From: Azospirillum griseum
Lineage (GTDB): Bacteria; Pseudomonadota; Alphaproteobacteria; Azospirillales; Azospirillaceae
Reading direction: 5' to 3'
NCBI RefSeq assembly: GCF_003966125.1
Contig: NZ_RXMA01000035.1
Coordinates: 1-40,016, forward strand
DNA length: 40,016 nucleotides
In this document: piece after piece, positions 22,807-31,094 of the stretch
Numbering within the stretch: the stretch's first letter is position 1
How the letters are laid out: each line of letters opens with the position of its first letter
Notes under the pieces: generated by a model
Databases searched by the model: none
Seen by the model: the letters and a program-made list of their open reading frames with translations, nothing else
Told to the model about the DNA's origin: nothing
Made by a program: the position numbers and the translations under genes

Positions 22807-24536
22807 CCGACGCGCCAATGCCTGCCCGCCCGCCCGATCTGCCCGCCGACACCGCCCCGCTGCGCTGGGTCTGGTCCTTTGTTCGGCCCCAGCGGGGCGC
22901 GCTGCTGGCGTCGGTTGGCCTGTCGCTGGTGGCGGCGGCGGTTGGGTTGGCGCAGCCCTGGTTGACCCAGCGCATCGTCGATGACGGGCTGCTGGCGCGC
23001 GACGCGTCAACCTTGGTCACGCTGGCGCTGGCGATGGTCGGGGTGGGGCTGCTCGCCAATCTGCTGGGCGGGGTCAACCGCTGGATTTACACGCGGGCGT
23101 CGGCGCGGGTGCTGTTCGGCTTGCGCGAAAGCCTGTACGGCCATTTGCAGCGCCTGCCGCCGCGCTTTTACGCCCGCTGGTCGGCGGGCGACGTGCTGAG
23201 CCGTCTGGACGGCGATCTGGCCGAGGTGCAGCGCTTCACCGTCGATGGGCCGCTGTCGGCGGTCAACGCGCTGTTCACCCTGGCCGGGTCGGTGGCGCTG
23301 ATGGCGTTGATCGACCCGGCGCTGACCATCATCGCCTTTGTCCTGCTGCCGGGGCAGGTGCTGTTTCTGCGCGCCGCCCGCCCCTGGGTGGATCGGACCA
23401 CCCGCGCGGTGCGCGACGGCACGGCGGCGGTCAGCGGCTTTTGCGTGCAACGGCTGTCCGCCATGAAGCTGATCCAGTCGGTGGGGGCGGAGGCGCAGGA
23501 GGCGCAGCGCCTTGCCGGGTTGAATCACAGCCTGCTCGGCCATGTGCTGCGGCAACAGATGGTGTCCTTCGTCACCGGCGGCGTGCCGGGGCTGATGGCC
23601 TCGGCCAGCACGGCGGCGGTGTTCCTGTGGGGCGGGTTGCGGGTGATCGAGGGGGGCATGAGCCTGGGCGCGCTGATCGCCTTCACCGCCTATCTCGGGC
23701 GGGCCAGCGGGCCGGTGCAAAGCCTGCTGGGGCTGGTCACGGCGGCCCAGCGCACGCGGGTGTCGCTGGACCGGGTGGGCGAGCTGTGGCGCGAACGCCC
23801 GGCGGTGTCGCCGCCCGCCCAGCCGCTGGACCTGCCGCCCGGCCCGCTCGCCCTGTCGGCAGAGGGGGTGACGTTCGGCCCGGACCCGGCGTCGCCGGTG
23901 CTGCGCGGTCTGTCGCTGGCCGTTCCGGCGGGGGCGAAGATCGGCATCCTCGGCCCGTCGGGGGTGGGGAAATCGACGCTGGTCGATCTGCTGCACCGGC
24001 ACGAGGATCCGCACAGCGGGCGCATCCGCCTGAACGGCGTCGATCTGCGCGACCTGTCGCCCGCCGCCCTGCGCGGCCGGGTGGCGGTGCTGGGGCAGGA
24101 CGCGCCGCTGCTCCCCGGCAGCGTCGCCGACAATCTGCGCTTTGGCATGCCCGACCTTGCAGACGACGCGCTGCGCGCGGCGGTGGCGGCGGCGCAACTG
24201 GCCGATTGGCTCGACCGTTTGCCGCAAGGGCTGGACACGCCGGTCGGGGCCTGGGCGTCGGCTCTGTCGGGCGGGCAACGCCAGCGAATCGCGCTGGCCC
24301 GCTGCCTGCTGCGCCGCCCCGACCTGCTGGTGCTCGACGAGCCGGTCTCGGCGCTGGACGCCGACTCCGCCGCCCGGTTGACCGCCGCCATCGACCGGCT
24401 GTTCGCCGCCGACGCGGGCACCCCCTGCACCCGGATCGTCATCAGCCACCGGGCGGAGGCGCTGGTCGGTTGCGACGCCGTCTATCGCCTGGAGGATGGC
24501 CGTTTGCACCCGGTCGCGGCGGCGGAGGCGGCCTGA
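22803..24536 (+). CDS. qhpF: ABC exporter for the QhpC subunit
   Basis: The 577-residue half-transporter has an N-terminal membrane domain (about 25-310) with roughly six helices (for example LLASVGLSLVAAAVGLAQPW and LVTLALAMVGVGLLANLLGGV). Its ATPase domain (about 355-570) shows Walker A GPSGVGKST, Q-loop LGQDAPLLPGS, signature LSGGQRQRIALAR, Walker B LLVLDEPVS and H-loop ISHRAEAL. In Paracoccus, QhpF is needed to move QhpC to the periplasm. The start is uncertain: GTG 22803 overlaps the leader ORF stop, and ATG 22818 lies five codons in. The stop overlaps the qhpE start (TGATG). It is separated from qhpB by the higBA module. Confidence 0.9.
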   Translation: MTDAPMPARPPDLPADTAPLRWVWSFVRPQRGALLASVGLSLVAAAVGLAQPWLTQRIVDDGLLARDASTLVTLALAMVGVGLLANLLGGVNRWIYTRASARVLFGLRESLYGHLQRLPPRFYARWSAGDVLSRLDGDLAEVQRFTVDGPLSAVNALFTLAGSVALMALIDPALTIIAFVLLPGQVLFLRAARPWVDRTTRAVRDGTAAVSGFCVQRLSAMKLIQSVGAEAQEAQRLAGLNHSLLGHVLRQQMVSFVTGGVPGLMASASTAAVFLWGGLRVIEGGMSLGALIAFTAYLGRASGPVQSLLGLVTAAQRTRVSLDRVGELWRERPAVSPPAQPLDLPPGPLALSAEGVTFGPDPASPVLRGLSLAVPAGAKIGILGPSGVGKSTLVDLLHRHEDPHSGRIRLNGVDLRDLSPAALRGRVAVLGQDAPLLPGSVADNLRFGMPDLADDALRAAVAAAQLADWLDRLPQGLDTPVGAWASALSGGQRQRIALARCLLRRPDLLVLDEPVSALDADSAARLTAAIDRLFAADAGTPCTRIVISHRAEALVGCDAVYRLEDGRLHPVAAAEAA

Positions 24537-25195
24537 TGCGCGTCGCCCTCCTCGACAGCGGCGTGCCGCCCGGTCTGCCCGTCGCCGCGCGCGCCGCCTT
24601 CGCCCTGGCCGATGATGCGGTGGTGGAGGTTCCGCCGCACCCCGACCGGGTTGGCCATGGCGGCGCCGTCGCCGCCATCGTCCACGCGCTGGCTCCCGAC
24701 GCCGCGCTGCTCGACGCCCAGATCTTCGCCGACGCGCCGACCTGTTCGGCGGCGGTGGTGGCCGCCGGGTTGCGCTGGGCGGTGGGGCAGGGGGCGGTCC
24801 TGGCGGTCATGAGCTTTGGCCTGCCCGCCGACCGCGCCGTGCTGGCGGCGGCGGTGGCCGAGGCGCGCGAGGCCGGGCTTTTGCTGCTCGCCGCCCGTCC
24901 GGCGCGCGGTGGCCCGGTCTGGCCCGCCGCCTACCCCGGCGTGATCGCGGTGACGGGCGACGCCCGTTGCGGGGTGGGGGAGCTGTCGCGCCTGCCTGGT
25001 GCCTATGGGGCCTGCCCGCGCCCGTGGGGCGAAACGGCGGACACGCCGCCGCGCGCGGGCGGGGCCAGCCTCGCCGTTGGGCATCTTGCCGGGCTGCTGG
25101 CGCGGGCGGGGCCGCTGCAACCGGATGCGGTGGCCGCCGCGCTCACCCCTTTGGTCCGCTGGCACGGGCCGGAACGGCGGGGAGCGGCGGGGTAG
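24536..25195 (+). CDS. qhpE: Subtilisin-like protease that removes the QhpC leader
   Basis: The 219-residue protease is much shorter than usual subtilisins and has no signal peptide, fitting the cytoplasmic QhpE. Triad residues are visible: D7 (ALLDSG), H41 (GHGGAVAAIV) and S178 (GGASLAVGHLAG). The usual oxyanion-hole Asn (AAGN) is not visible; the equivalent segment reads LLAARPARGGPVWPAAYPGVIAVTG. In Paracoccus, QhpE clips the 28-residue leader from cross-linked QhpC. The ATG shares its A with the qhpF TGA stop, indicating coupling. It ends 9 bp from the convergent histidine kinase gene. Confidence 0.88.
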   Translation: MRVALLDSGVPPGLPVAARAAFALADDAVVEVPPHPDRVGHGGAVAAIVHALAPDAALLDAQIFADAPTCSAAVVAAGLRWAVGQGAVLAVMSFGLPADRAVLAAAVAEAREAGLLLLAARPARGGPVWPAAYPGVIAVTGDARCGVGELSRLPGAYGACPRPWGETADTPPRAGGASLAVGHLAGLLARAGPLQPDAVAAALTPLVRWHGPERRGAAG

Positions 25196-25204
25196 GAATA
25201 CCGT

Positions 25205-27082
25205 TTACGGAGCGCGCTCCAGCCGGATCGTCACACGGGTCCCCGCGCCGGGGGCGCTCTCCACGCTCAGCGCCGCGCCGATCAGGTCGGCCTGTTCGCG
25301 CAGGCCCAGCAGGCCGAAATGGTTGGCCTGATCGGCCAGCGGGTCGAAGCCGTCGCCGTCGTCGCGCACGGTCACGACCAGCCCCGGTGCCTCACCGTCG
25401 CGTTCCTCCCCGCACACCACCGTCACGGCGATGCCCGGCGCGTTGGCGTGGCGGACGGCGTTGCGCAACGCCTCCTCGATCATCCGATAGAGGGTTTCGG
25501 CGGTCTGGCCGGTCATCGCGTCCGCCGCCTCGGCCACCTTCAGGCTCAGGATGGAGGCGGTGCGGTCCTGGATCTGGGCGACCAGCCGCGCCAGCGCCGG
25601 GCCGAAGCCGTCGTCGCGCACGGGCGAGTAGCGCAGTTGCGACACGGCGCTGCGGGCGTGGGCCAACCCCTCCTGTGCCGCCTCGTCCGCCCGCCGGATC
25701 TCGTCGGGCAGGCGGGAGGGATCGACCTCCACCAGCTTGCGGATCAGGCGGATTTGGGTCAGCAGGCCCAGCAACGTGTGGGCGACCGTGTCGTGCAGAT
25801 CGCGGGAGATGCGCAGCCGTTCGCGCACGATGGCCGCCGCGCGGGTTTCGTGGCTCAGGCGTTCGATCTCGCGCGTCCGCTCCTCCACCCGCGCGTCCAA
25901 CCGCTCGTTGATGCTCGACAGGTCGGCGTTGGCCTGTTGCAGCGTGTGGACCAGCGAGGCGATGGACCGGCCGATCCGTCCGGCCTCGTCCCGTCCGCGC
26001 GGGCCGACAAAGCCGGTGGTGCGCCCGGTGCGCAGGGCGTCGGCGGCCTCGGCCAGCCGTTGCAGGCGGCGCATGATGCCGCTGGCGATCACCACGCTGG
26101 CCAGCGTCGCCACCAGCCCGCCCAGCGCGATGGCGGTGAAGATCGACACCGACGCGCGGTCGGCGGTGCGGAACGCGGTGGCGACCGGCTCGCGCACCAT
26201 CACGCTCCACCCCAGGCCGGGGAAATCGGCAAAGCCGCCGCTGCGCGCCAGCCCGCTCAACCGCCCGTCCTCCACGCTGTGGCCGGTGGCGAAGGGCAGG
26301 GCCGACAGATCGACCCGCCCGCCGCGCGGCGTGTGGTCGGACCCATGCAGCACCGTGCCGTCGATGCCCAGCAACAGCACCTCCGCCCCCGGTCGGTCCT
26401 TCAGCGTCGCCAGCGTGCCGCGCTGCAAGGCTTCGATCCAGCTCCAGCCCAGCGTCACCGCCAGCACGCCCCGGATGTTGCCCGCGCGGTCGTGGATCGG
26501 GGCCGACAGCTCGACGAAGCGGCGCGGCTCGCCGTTGCGCAGCGGCGGCAGCAGCCGGTCGAGCAGCAATTCGCGGTGCACGTCGCCGATGTACGGCCCC
26601 AGGAACGCCCCGGTGAACCAGGGCCGGGCCGACACCGATTGCCCGACCAGGATGCCGTCGGTCCCGGCGACCACGGTGCCGCTCAGGTCGATGATCCCCA
26701 CCCACTCGATCTCGCCCAGCGCGCCTTTCAGGTCGCGCAGCGCTCGGTCGGCCTCCGGTCCGCCCAGCGCGCCGTCGCGCACACCGATCAACGTGGCCGA
26801 CGCCGCCACCCACTCCCGCCGTCCGGCCAGATTGGTGTCGATGGTGTCGATCAGCCGCTGGGCGTGGGTGGCGTAGAGCAGGCCGATTTCCCGCTCCAGC
26901 GCCGTACGCGCGTCCCGCATCGTCCAGAAACCGACGAACAGCGCCACCGCCAGCGACACCAGTGCGATCGACCAGCCAATGGCCGCCGCCAACCGCCAGC
27001 GCGGATCCAGCGCGCGCAGCACACGGCGCAACCGCGCGAGCAGCGGGTGGCGGTTGTCGCGTTCGAAAGTGACGTTCGTCAT
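25205..27082 (-). CDS. Cache-domain sensor histidine kinase of the NarX/NarL type
   Basis: The 625-residue membrane kinase has a transmembrane helix near 32-52 (AAIGWSIALVSLAVALFVGFW) and a large periplasmic Cache-like sensor (about 60-310, with VGIIDLSGTVVAGTDG and SARPWFTGAF). A second helix lies near 315-340, followed by HAMP, a coiled coil (about 390-425), HisKA_3 with the histidine in RISRDLHDTVAHTLLGLL, and HATPase_c (RMIEEALRNAVRHANA, RDDGDGFDP, GLLGLREQADLIGA). It should phosphorylate the divergently encoded NarL-type regulator. The sensor subdomain often binds organic acids or amino acids; ligand unknown. Proximity to the qhp genes may be coincidental. Confidence 0.9.
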   Translation of the reverse strand: MTNVTFERDNRHPLLARLRRVLRALDPRWRLAAAIGWSIALVSLAVALFVGFWTMRDARTALEREIGLLYATHAQRLIDTIDTNLAGRREWVAASATLIGVRDGALGGPEADRALRDLKGALGEIEWVGIIDLSGTVVAGTDGILVGQSVSARPWFTGAFLGPYIGDVHRELLLDRLLPPLRNGEPRRFVELSAPIHDRAGNIRGVLAVTLGWSWIEALQRGTLATLKDRPGAEVLLLGIDGTVLHGSDHTPRGGRVDLSALPFATGHSVEDGRLSGLARSGGFADFPGLGWSVMVREPVATAFRTADRASVSIFTAIALGGLVATLASVVIASGIMRRLQRLAEAADALRTGRTTGFVGPRGRDEAGRIGRSIASLVHTLQQANADLSSINERLDARVEERTREIERLSHETRAAAIVRERLRISRDLHDTVAHTLLGLLTQIRLIRKLVEVDPSRLPDEIRRADEAAQEGLAHARSAVSQLRYSPVRDDGFGPALARLVAQIQDRTASILSLKVAEAADAMTGQTAETLYRMIEEALRNAVRHANAPGIAVTVVCGEERDGEAPGLVVTVRDDGDGFDPLADQANHFGLLGLREQADLIGAALSVESAPGAGTRVTIRLERAP

Positions 27083-27244
27083 GCGCGCTCCGTGTCTTTC
27101 GTCAGTGTCGCGTCTGGCCGTTTTGGGCGCATGCTGGGATCAGCGGAAGGATGGGGACCATGAAGCACAAGCGATGGTTGGCCGTCGAGACGCTTGCAAG
27201 GGATCTTGACCGACGACGGCGACGCGCCTTTCCTGGATGACCTG
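27083..27244. promoter_or_regulatory. Divergent promoter region of the NarL-type two-component pair
   Basis: 162 bp separate the kinase and regulator start codons, so both promoters must lie here or inside the genes. I see no clear operator repeats. Confidence 0.3.
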
Positions 27245-27922
27245 ATGGAACCGGACCCCGTGATGACGCCGATCCGCATCGTGATCGCCGAGGATCAGCA
27301 ATTGATCCGCCGCGCCTTCGCCAACCTGCTGTCGCTGGAACCCGACATCGAGATCGTCGGGCAGGCCCCCGATGGCGCGGAGGCGGTGGAGCTGTGCCGC
27401 CGTTTCCGCCCCGACGTGGTGCTGATGGACATCCAGATGCCGCGCCTGGGCGGGATAGCGGCGACCAAGCTCATCCTGTCGGAATTTCCCGGCACGCAGG
27501 TGGTGGTCCTGACCACCTTCGACACCGACGATCTGGTGTTCGGCGCGATTTCCGCCGGGGCCGCCGCCTATCTGCTGAAAGATGCCTCGGAAACCGAGAT
27601 CCTCGACACCATCCGTGGCGTGATGCGCGGCGAAACCCGCATCTCGCCCCACATCGCCCGCAAGCTGTTCGAGGAGCTGCGGCGGTCGCGCGCGGTCGAC
27701 CTGCCCAGCGGCGCGGCGCTGCCCGACCTGTCCGACCTGACGGAGCGGGAGCGCGCCATCCTCGACCTCATCGCGCAGGGGCAGAGCAACCGGCAAATCG
27801 CCGCCAGCCTGTTCCTGGCCGAAGGCACGGTGAAGAACTACGTCAGCCGCATCATGGACAAGCTGGGTGTCCAATCGCGTACCGAACTGGCGGTGAAGGC
27901 CGTGCGCGCGCCCAAAGCCTGA
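27245..27922 (+). CDS. NarL/FixJ-family response regulator
   Basis: The 225-residue regulator has a receiver domain (IRIVIAEDQQLIRRAF, phospho-acceptor Asp in VVLMDIQMPRLGG, Lys in YLLKDAS) and a C-terminal LuxR-type HTH (LTERERAILDLIAQGQSNRQIAASLFLAEGTVKNYVSRIMDKLGV). It pairs with the divergent Cache-domain kinase. The start is uncertain: ATG 27245 is used, ATG 27263 (MTPIRIVIAED) is equally plausible, and a TTG at 27194 is less likely. Targets are unknown; the downstream DUF4424 gene is a possible one. Confidence 0.92.
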   Translation: MEPDPVMTPIRIVIAEDQQLIRRAFANLLSLEPDIEIVGQAPDGAEAVELCRRFRPDVVLMDIQMPRLGGIAATKLILSEFPGTQVVVLTTFDTDDLVFGAISAGAAAYLLKDASETEILDTIRGVMRGETRISPHIARKLFEELRRSRAVDLPSGAALPDLSDLTERERAILDLIAQGQSNRQIAASLFLAEGTVKNYVSRIMDKLGVQSRTELAVKAVRAPKA

Positions 27923-28023
27923 TGGCTTCCGCCGGGCCGCGCGTGCTTTTTCCAACACCCGTGGCCGCTGTCCCGGTGATGCGGTACAAGCGGGGGGATC
28001 AGGACGGCGAACGGGGCGGCGCG

Positions 28024-29064
28024 ATGGTTGGCAACGCGAGGATCAACGGATTGGGCGTTCGGGCGGCGGTGTGGGGGCTTCTGGCCCTGCTGGGCTGCGG
28101 CCCGGCCCTGGCAAACGACAGCACCGGCTTTCTTGGCACCGGCGGCATCGAACTGGCCCGCACCGACGCGATTGAGATGCGGTCGGAGGATTTGCGCATC
28201 GGGCTGGACGAAATCCGCGTGTCCTATGTGTTCCGCAACGTCACCGATAAACCGGTGGACACGCTGGTGGCGTTCCCGCTGCCGGACATCGACCTGTCGC
28301 GCGGCCTGACCGAAGCGGCTTGGGGCTTTCCCCAGCAAGTCGATGATTTTCTGGGGTTCCGCCTGTGGATCGACGATCAACCGGTGCAACCCGCCCTGGA
28401 GCGCCGGGCGATCTTCAAGGGGCGGGATGTGACGGACCGGGTGGCGGCGGCCGGGGCGCTGGCGCTGGTTCCCTGGGCAGCCGGTGCCTACGACCAGATC
28501 GCCAAGACCTTGGATCCCGCCGCCCTGGCCCGCCTGCGCGCCGATGGCCTGATCCAGGCGGGGGAGGACGACAACACCCCGCAATGGCGGTTGCGCGCCC
28601 GCTATCACTGGCGGCAGATTTTCCCGCCGGGGCGCGATGTGCGCGTGCGCCACGTCTACCGCCCCTTCGTCGGCACCGCCCTGATCGGTCGGGTCGCGTC
28701 GATTGACGGTCGCAAGGCGGTCGGGCGTTACCTGGGGGACCGCCCGGACCCGAGCGGCGACCGCTATTGCCTGGACGCCGCCACCCGCCGCACGCTCGCC
28801 GCCGCACAGGCCAAGCATCCGCCGCCCGCCATGCCCTACAGCGCGGCGGAGATCGAATACATCGTCACCACCGCCCGCAACTGGCGCGGCCCCATCGGCC
28901 GCTTTCACCTGACCATCGACAAGGGCGCGCCGGACAATCTGGTGTCGCTGTGCTGGAACGGCCTGACCAAAACCGGCCCGACCACCTTTGAATCCACAAT
29001 CACGGATTTTGTCCCCGACCGCGACATCCGGTTGCTGGTGTTTGTGCGGTCGCAAGCGCCGTAA
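28024..29064 (+). CDS. Exported DUF4424 family protein
   Basis: The 346-residue protein has a signal peptide (hydrophobic core AAVWGLLALLGCGPALA) followed by the DUF4424 hallmark NDSTGFLGTGGIELARTDAIEMRSEDLRI. Later come IRVSYVFRNVTDKPVDTLVAFPLPDI and a C-terminal FHLTIDKGAPDNLVSLCWNGL. Function is unknown; members are periplasmic and often lie near two-component or chemotaxis genes. The start at 28024 puts the signal peptide at the N-terminus. It follows the NarL-type regulator by 101 bp and precedes an AraC gene by 16 bp, so read-through is possible. Confidence 0.88.
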   Translation: MVGNARINGLGVRAAVWGLLALLGCGPALANDSTGFLGTGGIELARTDAIEMRSEDLRIGLDEIRVSYVFRNVTDKPVDTLVAFPLPDIDLSRGLTEAAWGFPQQVDDFLGFRLWIDDQPVQPALERRAIFKGRDVTDRVAAAGALALVPWAAGAYDQIAKTLDPAALARLRADGLIQAGEDDNTPQWRLRARYHWRQIFPPGRDVRVRHVYRPFVGTALIGRVASIDGRKAVGRYLGDRPDPSGDRYCLDAATRRTLAAAQAKHPPPAMPYSAAEIEYIVTTARNWRGPIGRFHLTIDKGAPDNLVSLCWNGLTKTGPTTFESTITDFVPDRDIRLLVFVRSQAP

Positions 29065-29080
29065 CCAACGGGAACGCCGC

Positions 29081-29920
29081 ATGACACCGAAGAGACCCGA
29101 CACAGCGCTGCACAATCGCTTGACCGCCTGGAGACCAAACGGCGCTTGGAAAGGTGTGGAGCTGTGTCACGCCTTTTACCGGGATCATCATTTTCCCCTG
29201 CACGCCCATCCCGACGTCCACATCGCCTTGATCGAATCGGGTCGCTACCGTTTCCGCTGCGACGGGCGTCCGCAACAGGCCAGGGCGGGGGATCTGGTGA
29301 TCCTGCCCCCGGATACCCTCCATGATGGCGGTGCGATGGACGCGGCGGGCTATGCCTACCGCCAGATCCTGATTCCCCTGGCGCTGTGGACCGGTGCCGC
29401 CGGGCAAATGGGGATTCCCGGACGATCCCCGGTTCGCCGCAACCCGGAGATCGCCCGGTCGCTCCGCGCCGTCTTCACCGCCTGGGACCACCGCGATCCG
29501 TTCCAGTTCGACGCCACGTTGGCGCGACTGATCGGCCAAATCGTCACGACGGGCGGCACCGAAGCGAACGATGGTGCATTGACGCGGGTCACGCCCAGGT
29601 TGTTGGCGCGTGTCCTGGACATGATGCGGCAGGACTTGGCGGAACCCTGGACCCTGGCCAGCTTGGCGGCGGCGGTTGGCACCAGCCGGTTCGTTCTGTC
29701 GCGCCGGTTCCGCCAGCATTACGGGTTGGGTCTTCACGATTGGTTGATGGACGCGCGCCTGCGGCAGGCCCGCCACTGGCTGGCCGTCGGCATGCCAGCG
29801 GCGGAGGTGGCGGTCGCCTGCGGCTTCACCGACCAAAGCCATCTCGCGCGCCGTTTCAAGAAGGGGTTCGGCATCACGCCCGGACAATTCACAACCTTCT
29901 GCACATCCGTACAATCCTGA
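29081..29920 (+). CDS. AraC-family regulator with cupin sensor domain
   Basis: The 279-residue regulator has an N-terminal AraC-binding cupin (FPLHAHPDVHIALIESG, GDLVILPPDTLHDGG) and a C-terminal double HTH (WTLASLAAAVGTSRFVLSRRFRQHYG, AAEVAVACGFTDQSHLARRFKKGFGITPGQF). It likely senses a small molecule and regulates the PLP-enzyme gene 61 bp downstream on the same strand; this is inferred from position. The ATG at 29081 follows GGGAACG. Confidence 0.88.
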   Translation: MTPKRPDTALHNRLTAWRPNGAWKGVELCHAFYRDHHFPLHAHPDVHIALIESGRYRFRCDGRPQQARAGDLVILPPDTLHDGGAMDAAGYAYRQILIPLALWTGAAGQMGIPGRSPVRRNPEIARSLRAVFTAWDHRDPFQFDATLARLIGQIVTTGGTEANDGALTRVTPRLLARVLDMMRQDLAEPWTLASLAAAVGTSRFVLSRRFRQHYGLGLHDWLMDARLRQARHWLAVGMPAAEVAVACGFTDQSHLARRFKKGFGITPGQFTTFCTSVQS

Positions 29921-29981
29921 CGCCGGTCCAGAAGCGTAACGTCGCCCCGATTGCCCAGCCCCCAAACCAGGAATCAACGGG

Positions 29982-30938
29982 ATGACGTTGCCAAACCACG
30001 CGGATGTTGAAGCCGCCCACACCCGCATCCGCCCCTGGATTCGCCACACGCCGGTGATCGCCCCGGCGGAACGGGCGGGTGGTTTCCCCCCGTCCGTTCT
30101 CTTCAAGCTGGAGGTGACGCAGCGCACCGGCTCCTTCAAGGCGCGGGGCGCACTCAACGCCATGCTGGCGGCCCCGGTTCCGGCGGCGGGTGTGGTCACG
30201 GCCTCGGGCGGGAACCATGGTGCGGCGGTGGCCAATGCCGCCTTGCGCCTGGGACACCCGGCCACGATCTTCGTTCCCGAAACCGCACCCCAGGTGAAGG
30301 TGGATCGTCTGCTCCGCTGCAACGCCTCGGTTCATCGGGTGGGCCGCGTCTACGCCGACGCCTACAACGCGGCGGTCGAGCACCAGCGGCACACCGGCGC
30401 GCGGTTCCTCCACGCCTATGACGACCCGCTGGTCATCGCCGGTCAGGGAACGGTCGCGGCGGAATTCCTCGCGCAGGCCACAGGGACCGACGGTTTTGGC
30501 GGGTTGGACAGCGTGCTGGTGGCGGTCGGCGGTGGCGGTCTTCTGGGTGGCGTCCTCGCCGCCTTGGCCCCGCATGGCGTGCGCGTGGTCGCGGTGGAGA
30601 GCAGCGGCACCCCCACCCTGGCGCGGGCGCTGGCGGCGGGTCATCCGGTCGAGGTCGAGGTGCACGGGATCGCGGCGGATTCACTGGGCGCGCGCCGCAT
30701 CGGCGATCACGGCTTCGCCCTGGCGCAAGCCCATCTCCACGCCAATCTGCTGGTCGAGGACGACGACATCCGCACCGCGCAGCGTTGGTTGTGGCAGGAC
30801 ATGCGCCTGATCGCTGAAGCGGGTGGGGCCACCGCGCTGGCGGCGCTGACCAGCGGGCGCTATCAGGTTGCGCCGGGTGAGCGGGTCGGCGTGATCCTGT
30901 GCGGCGGCAACACCGATCCGGCGACCGTCCTCTCCTGA
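29982..30938 (+). CDS. PLP-dependent serine/threonine dehydratase-like enzyme
   Basis: The 318-residue fold-type II PLP enzyme carries the Schiff-base lysine K53 in RTGSFKARGA, substrate loop SGGNHG, and the phosphate-binding glycine loop VGGGGLLGG. Family members remove ammonia from serine or threonine, or act on hydroxyaspartate; some are racemases. It lacks the C-terminal ACT regulatory domain of biosynthetic IlvA, so a catabolic role is likely. Immediate neighbours are an AraC regulator (upstream) and the quinate-type operon (156 bp downstream). Exact substrate is unknown. Confidence 0.87.
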   Translation: MTLPNHADVEAAHTRIRPWIRHTPVIAPAERAGGFPPSVLFKLEVTQRTGSFKARGALNAMLAAPVPAAGVVTASGGNHGAAVANAALRLGHPATIFVPETAPQVKVDRLLRCNASVHRVGRVYADAYNAAVEHQRHTGARFLHAYDDPLVIAGQGTVAAEFLAQATGTDGFGGLDSVLVAVGGGGLLGGVLAALAPHGVRVVAVESSGTPTLARALAAGHPVEVEVHGIAADSLGARRIGDHGFALAQAHLHANLLVEDDDIRTAQRWLWQDMRLIAEAGGATALAALTSGRYQVAPGERVGVILCGGNTDPATVLS

Positions 30939-30980
30939 TGGCACAGGGAAAACCGCTTGAGAGGCAAATGATCGGCGATA

Positions 30981-31007
30981 GTGACTTTCGTCATGTCGCA
31001 ATGTGAC
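30981..31007. promoter_or_regulatory. GTGAC/GTCA repeats upstream of quiC
   Basis: GTGAC (30981-30985), GTCA (30990-30993) and GTGAC (31003-31007) lie in the 156-bp region before quiC, at mixed orientations. This could be an operator for the 31-39 kb operon. The evidence is only the repeated half-sites. Confidence 0.25.
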
Positions 31008-31094
31008 GCCCGGCAGCTATCCGGCGGATGGTTTCGTCTCGATACTGCACCCTCATGAACGGGCCGTCGCGGCCCGCCACGGGGAGGTCGGGGC

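Noticed and set aside
25205..27922. NarL-type two-component pair as the amine sensor for the qhp genes
   Set aside because: It is convergent to qhpE with no shared motif; QhpR already supplies the expected regulator, so the link is only proximity.
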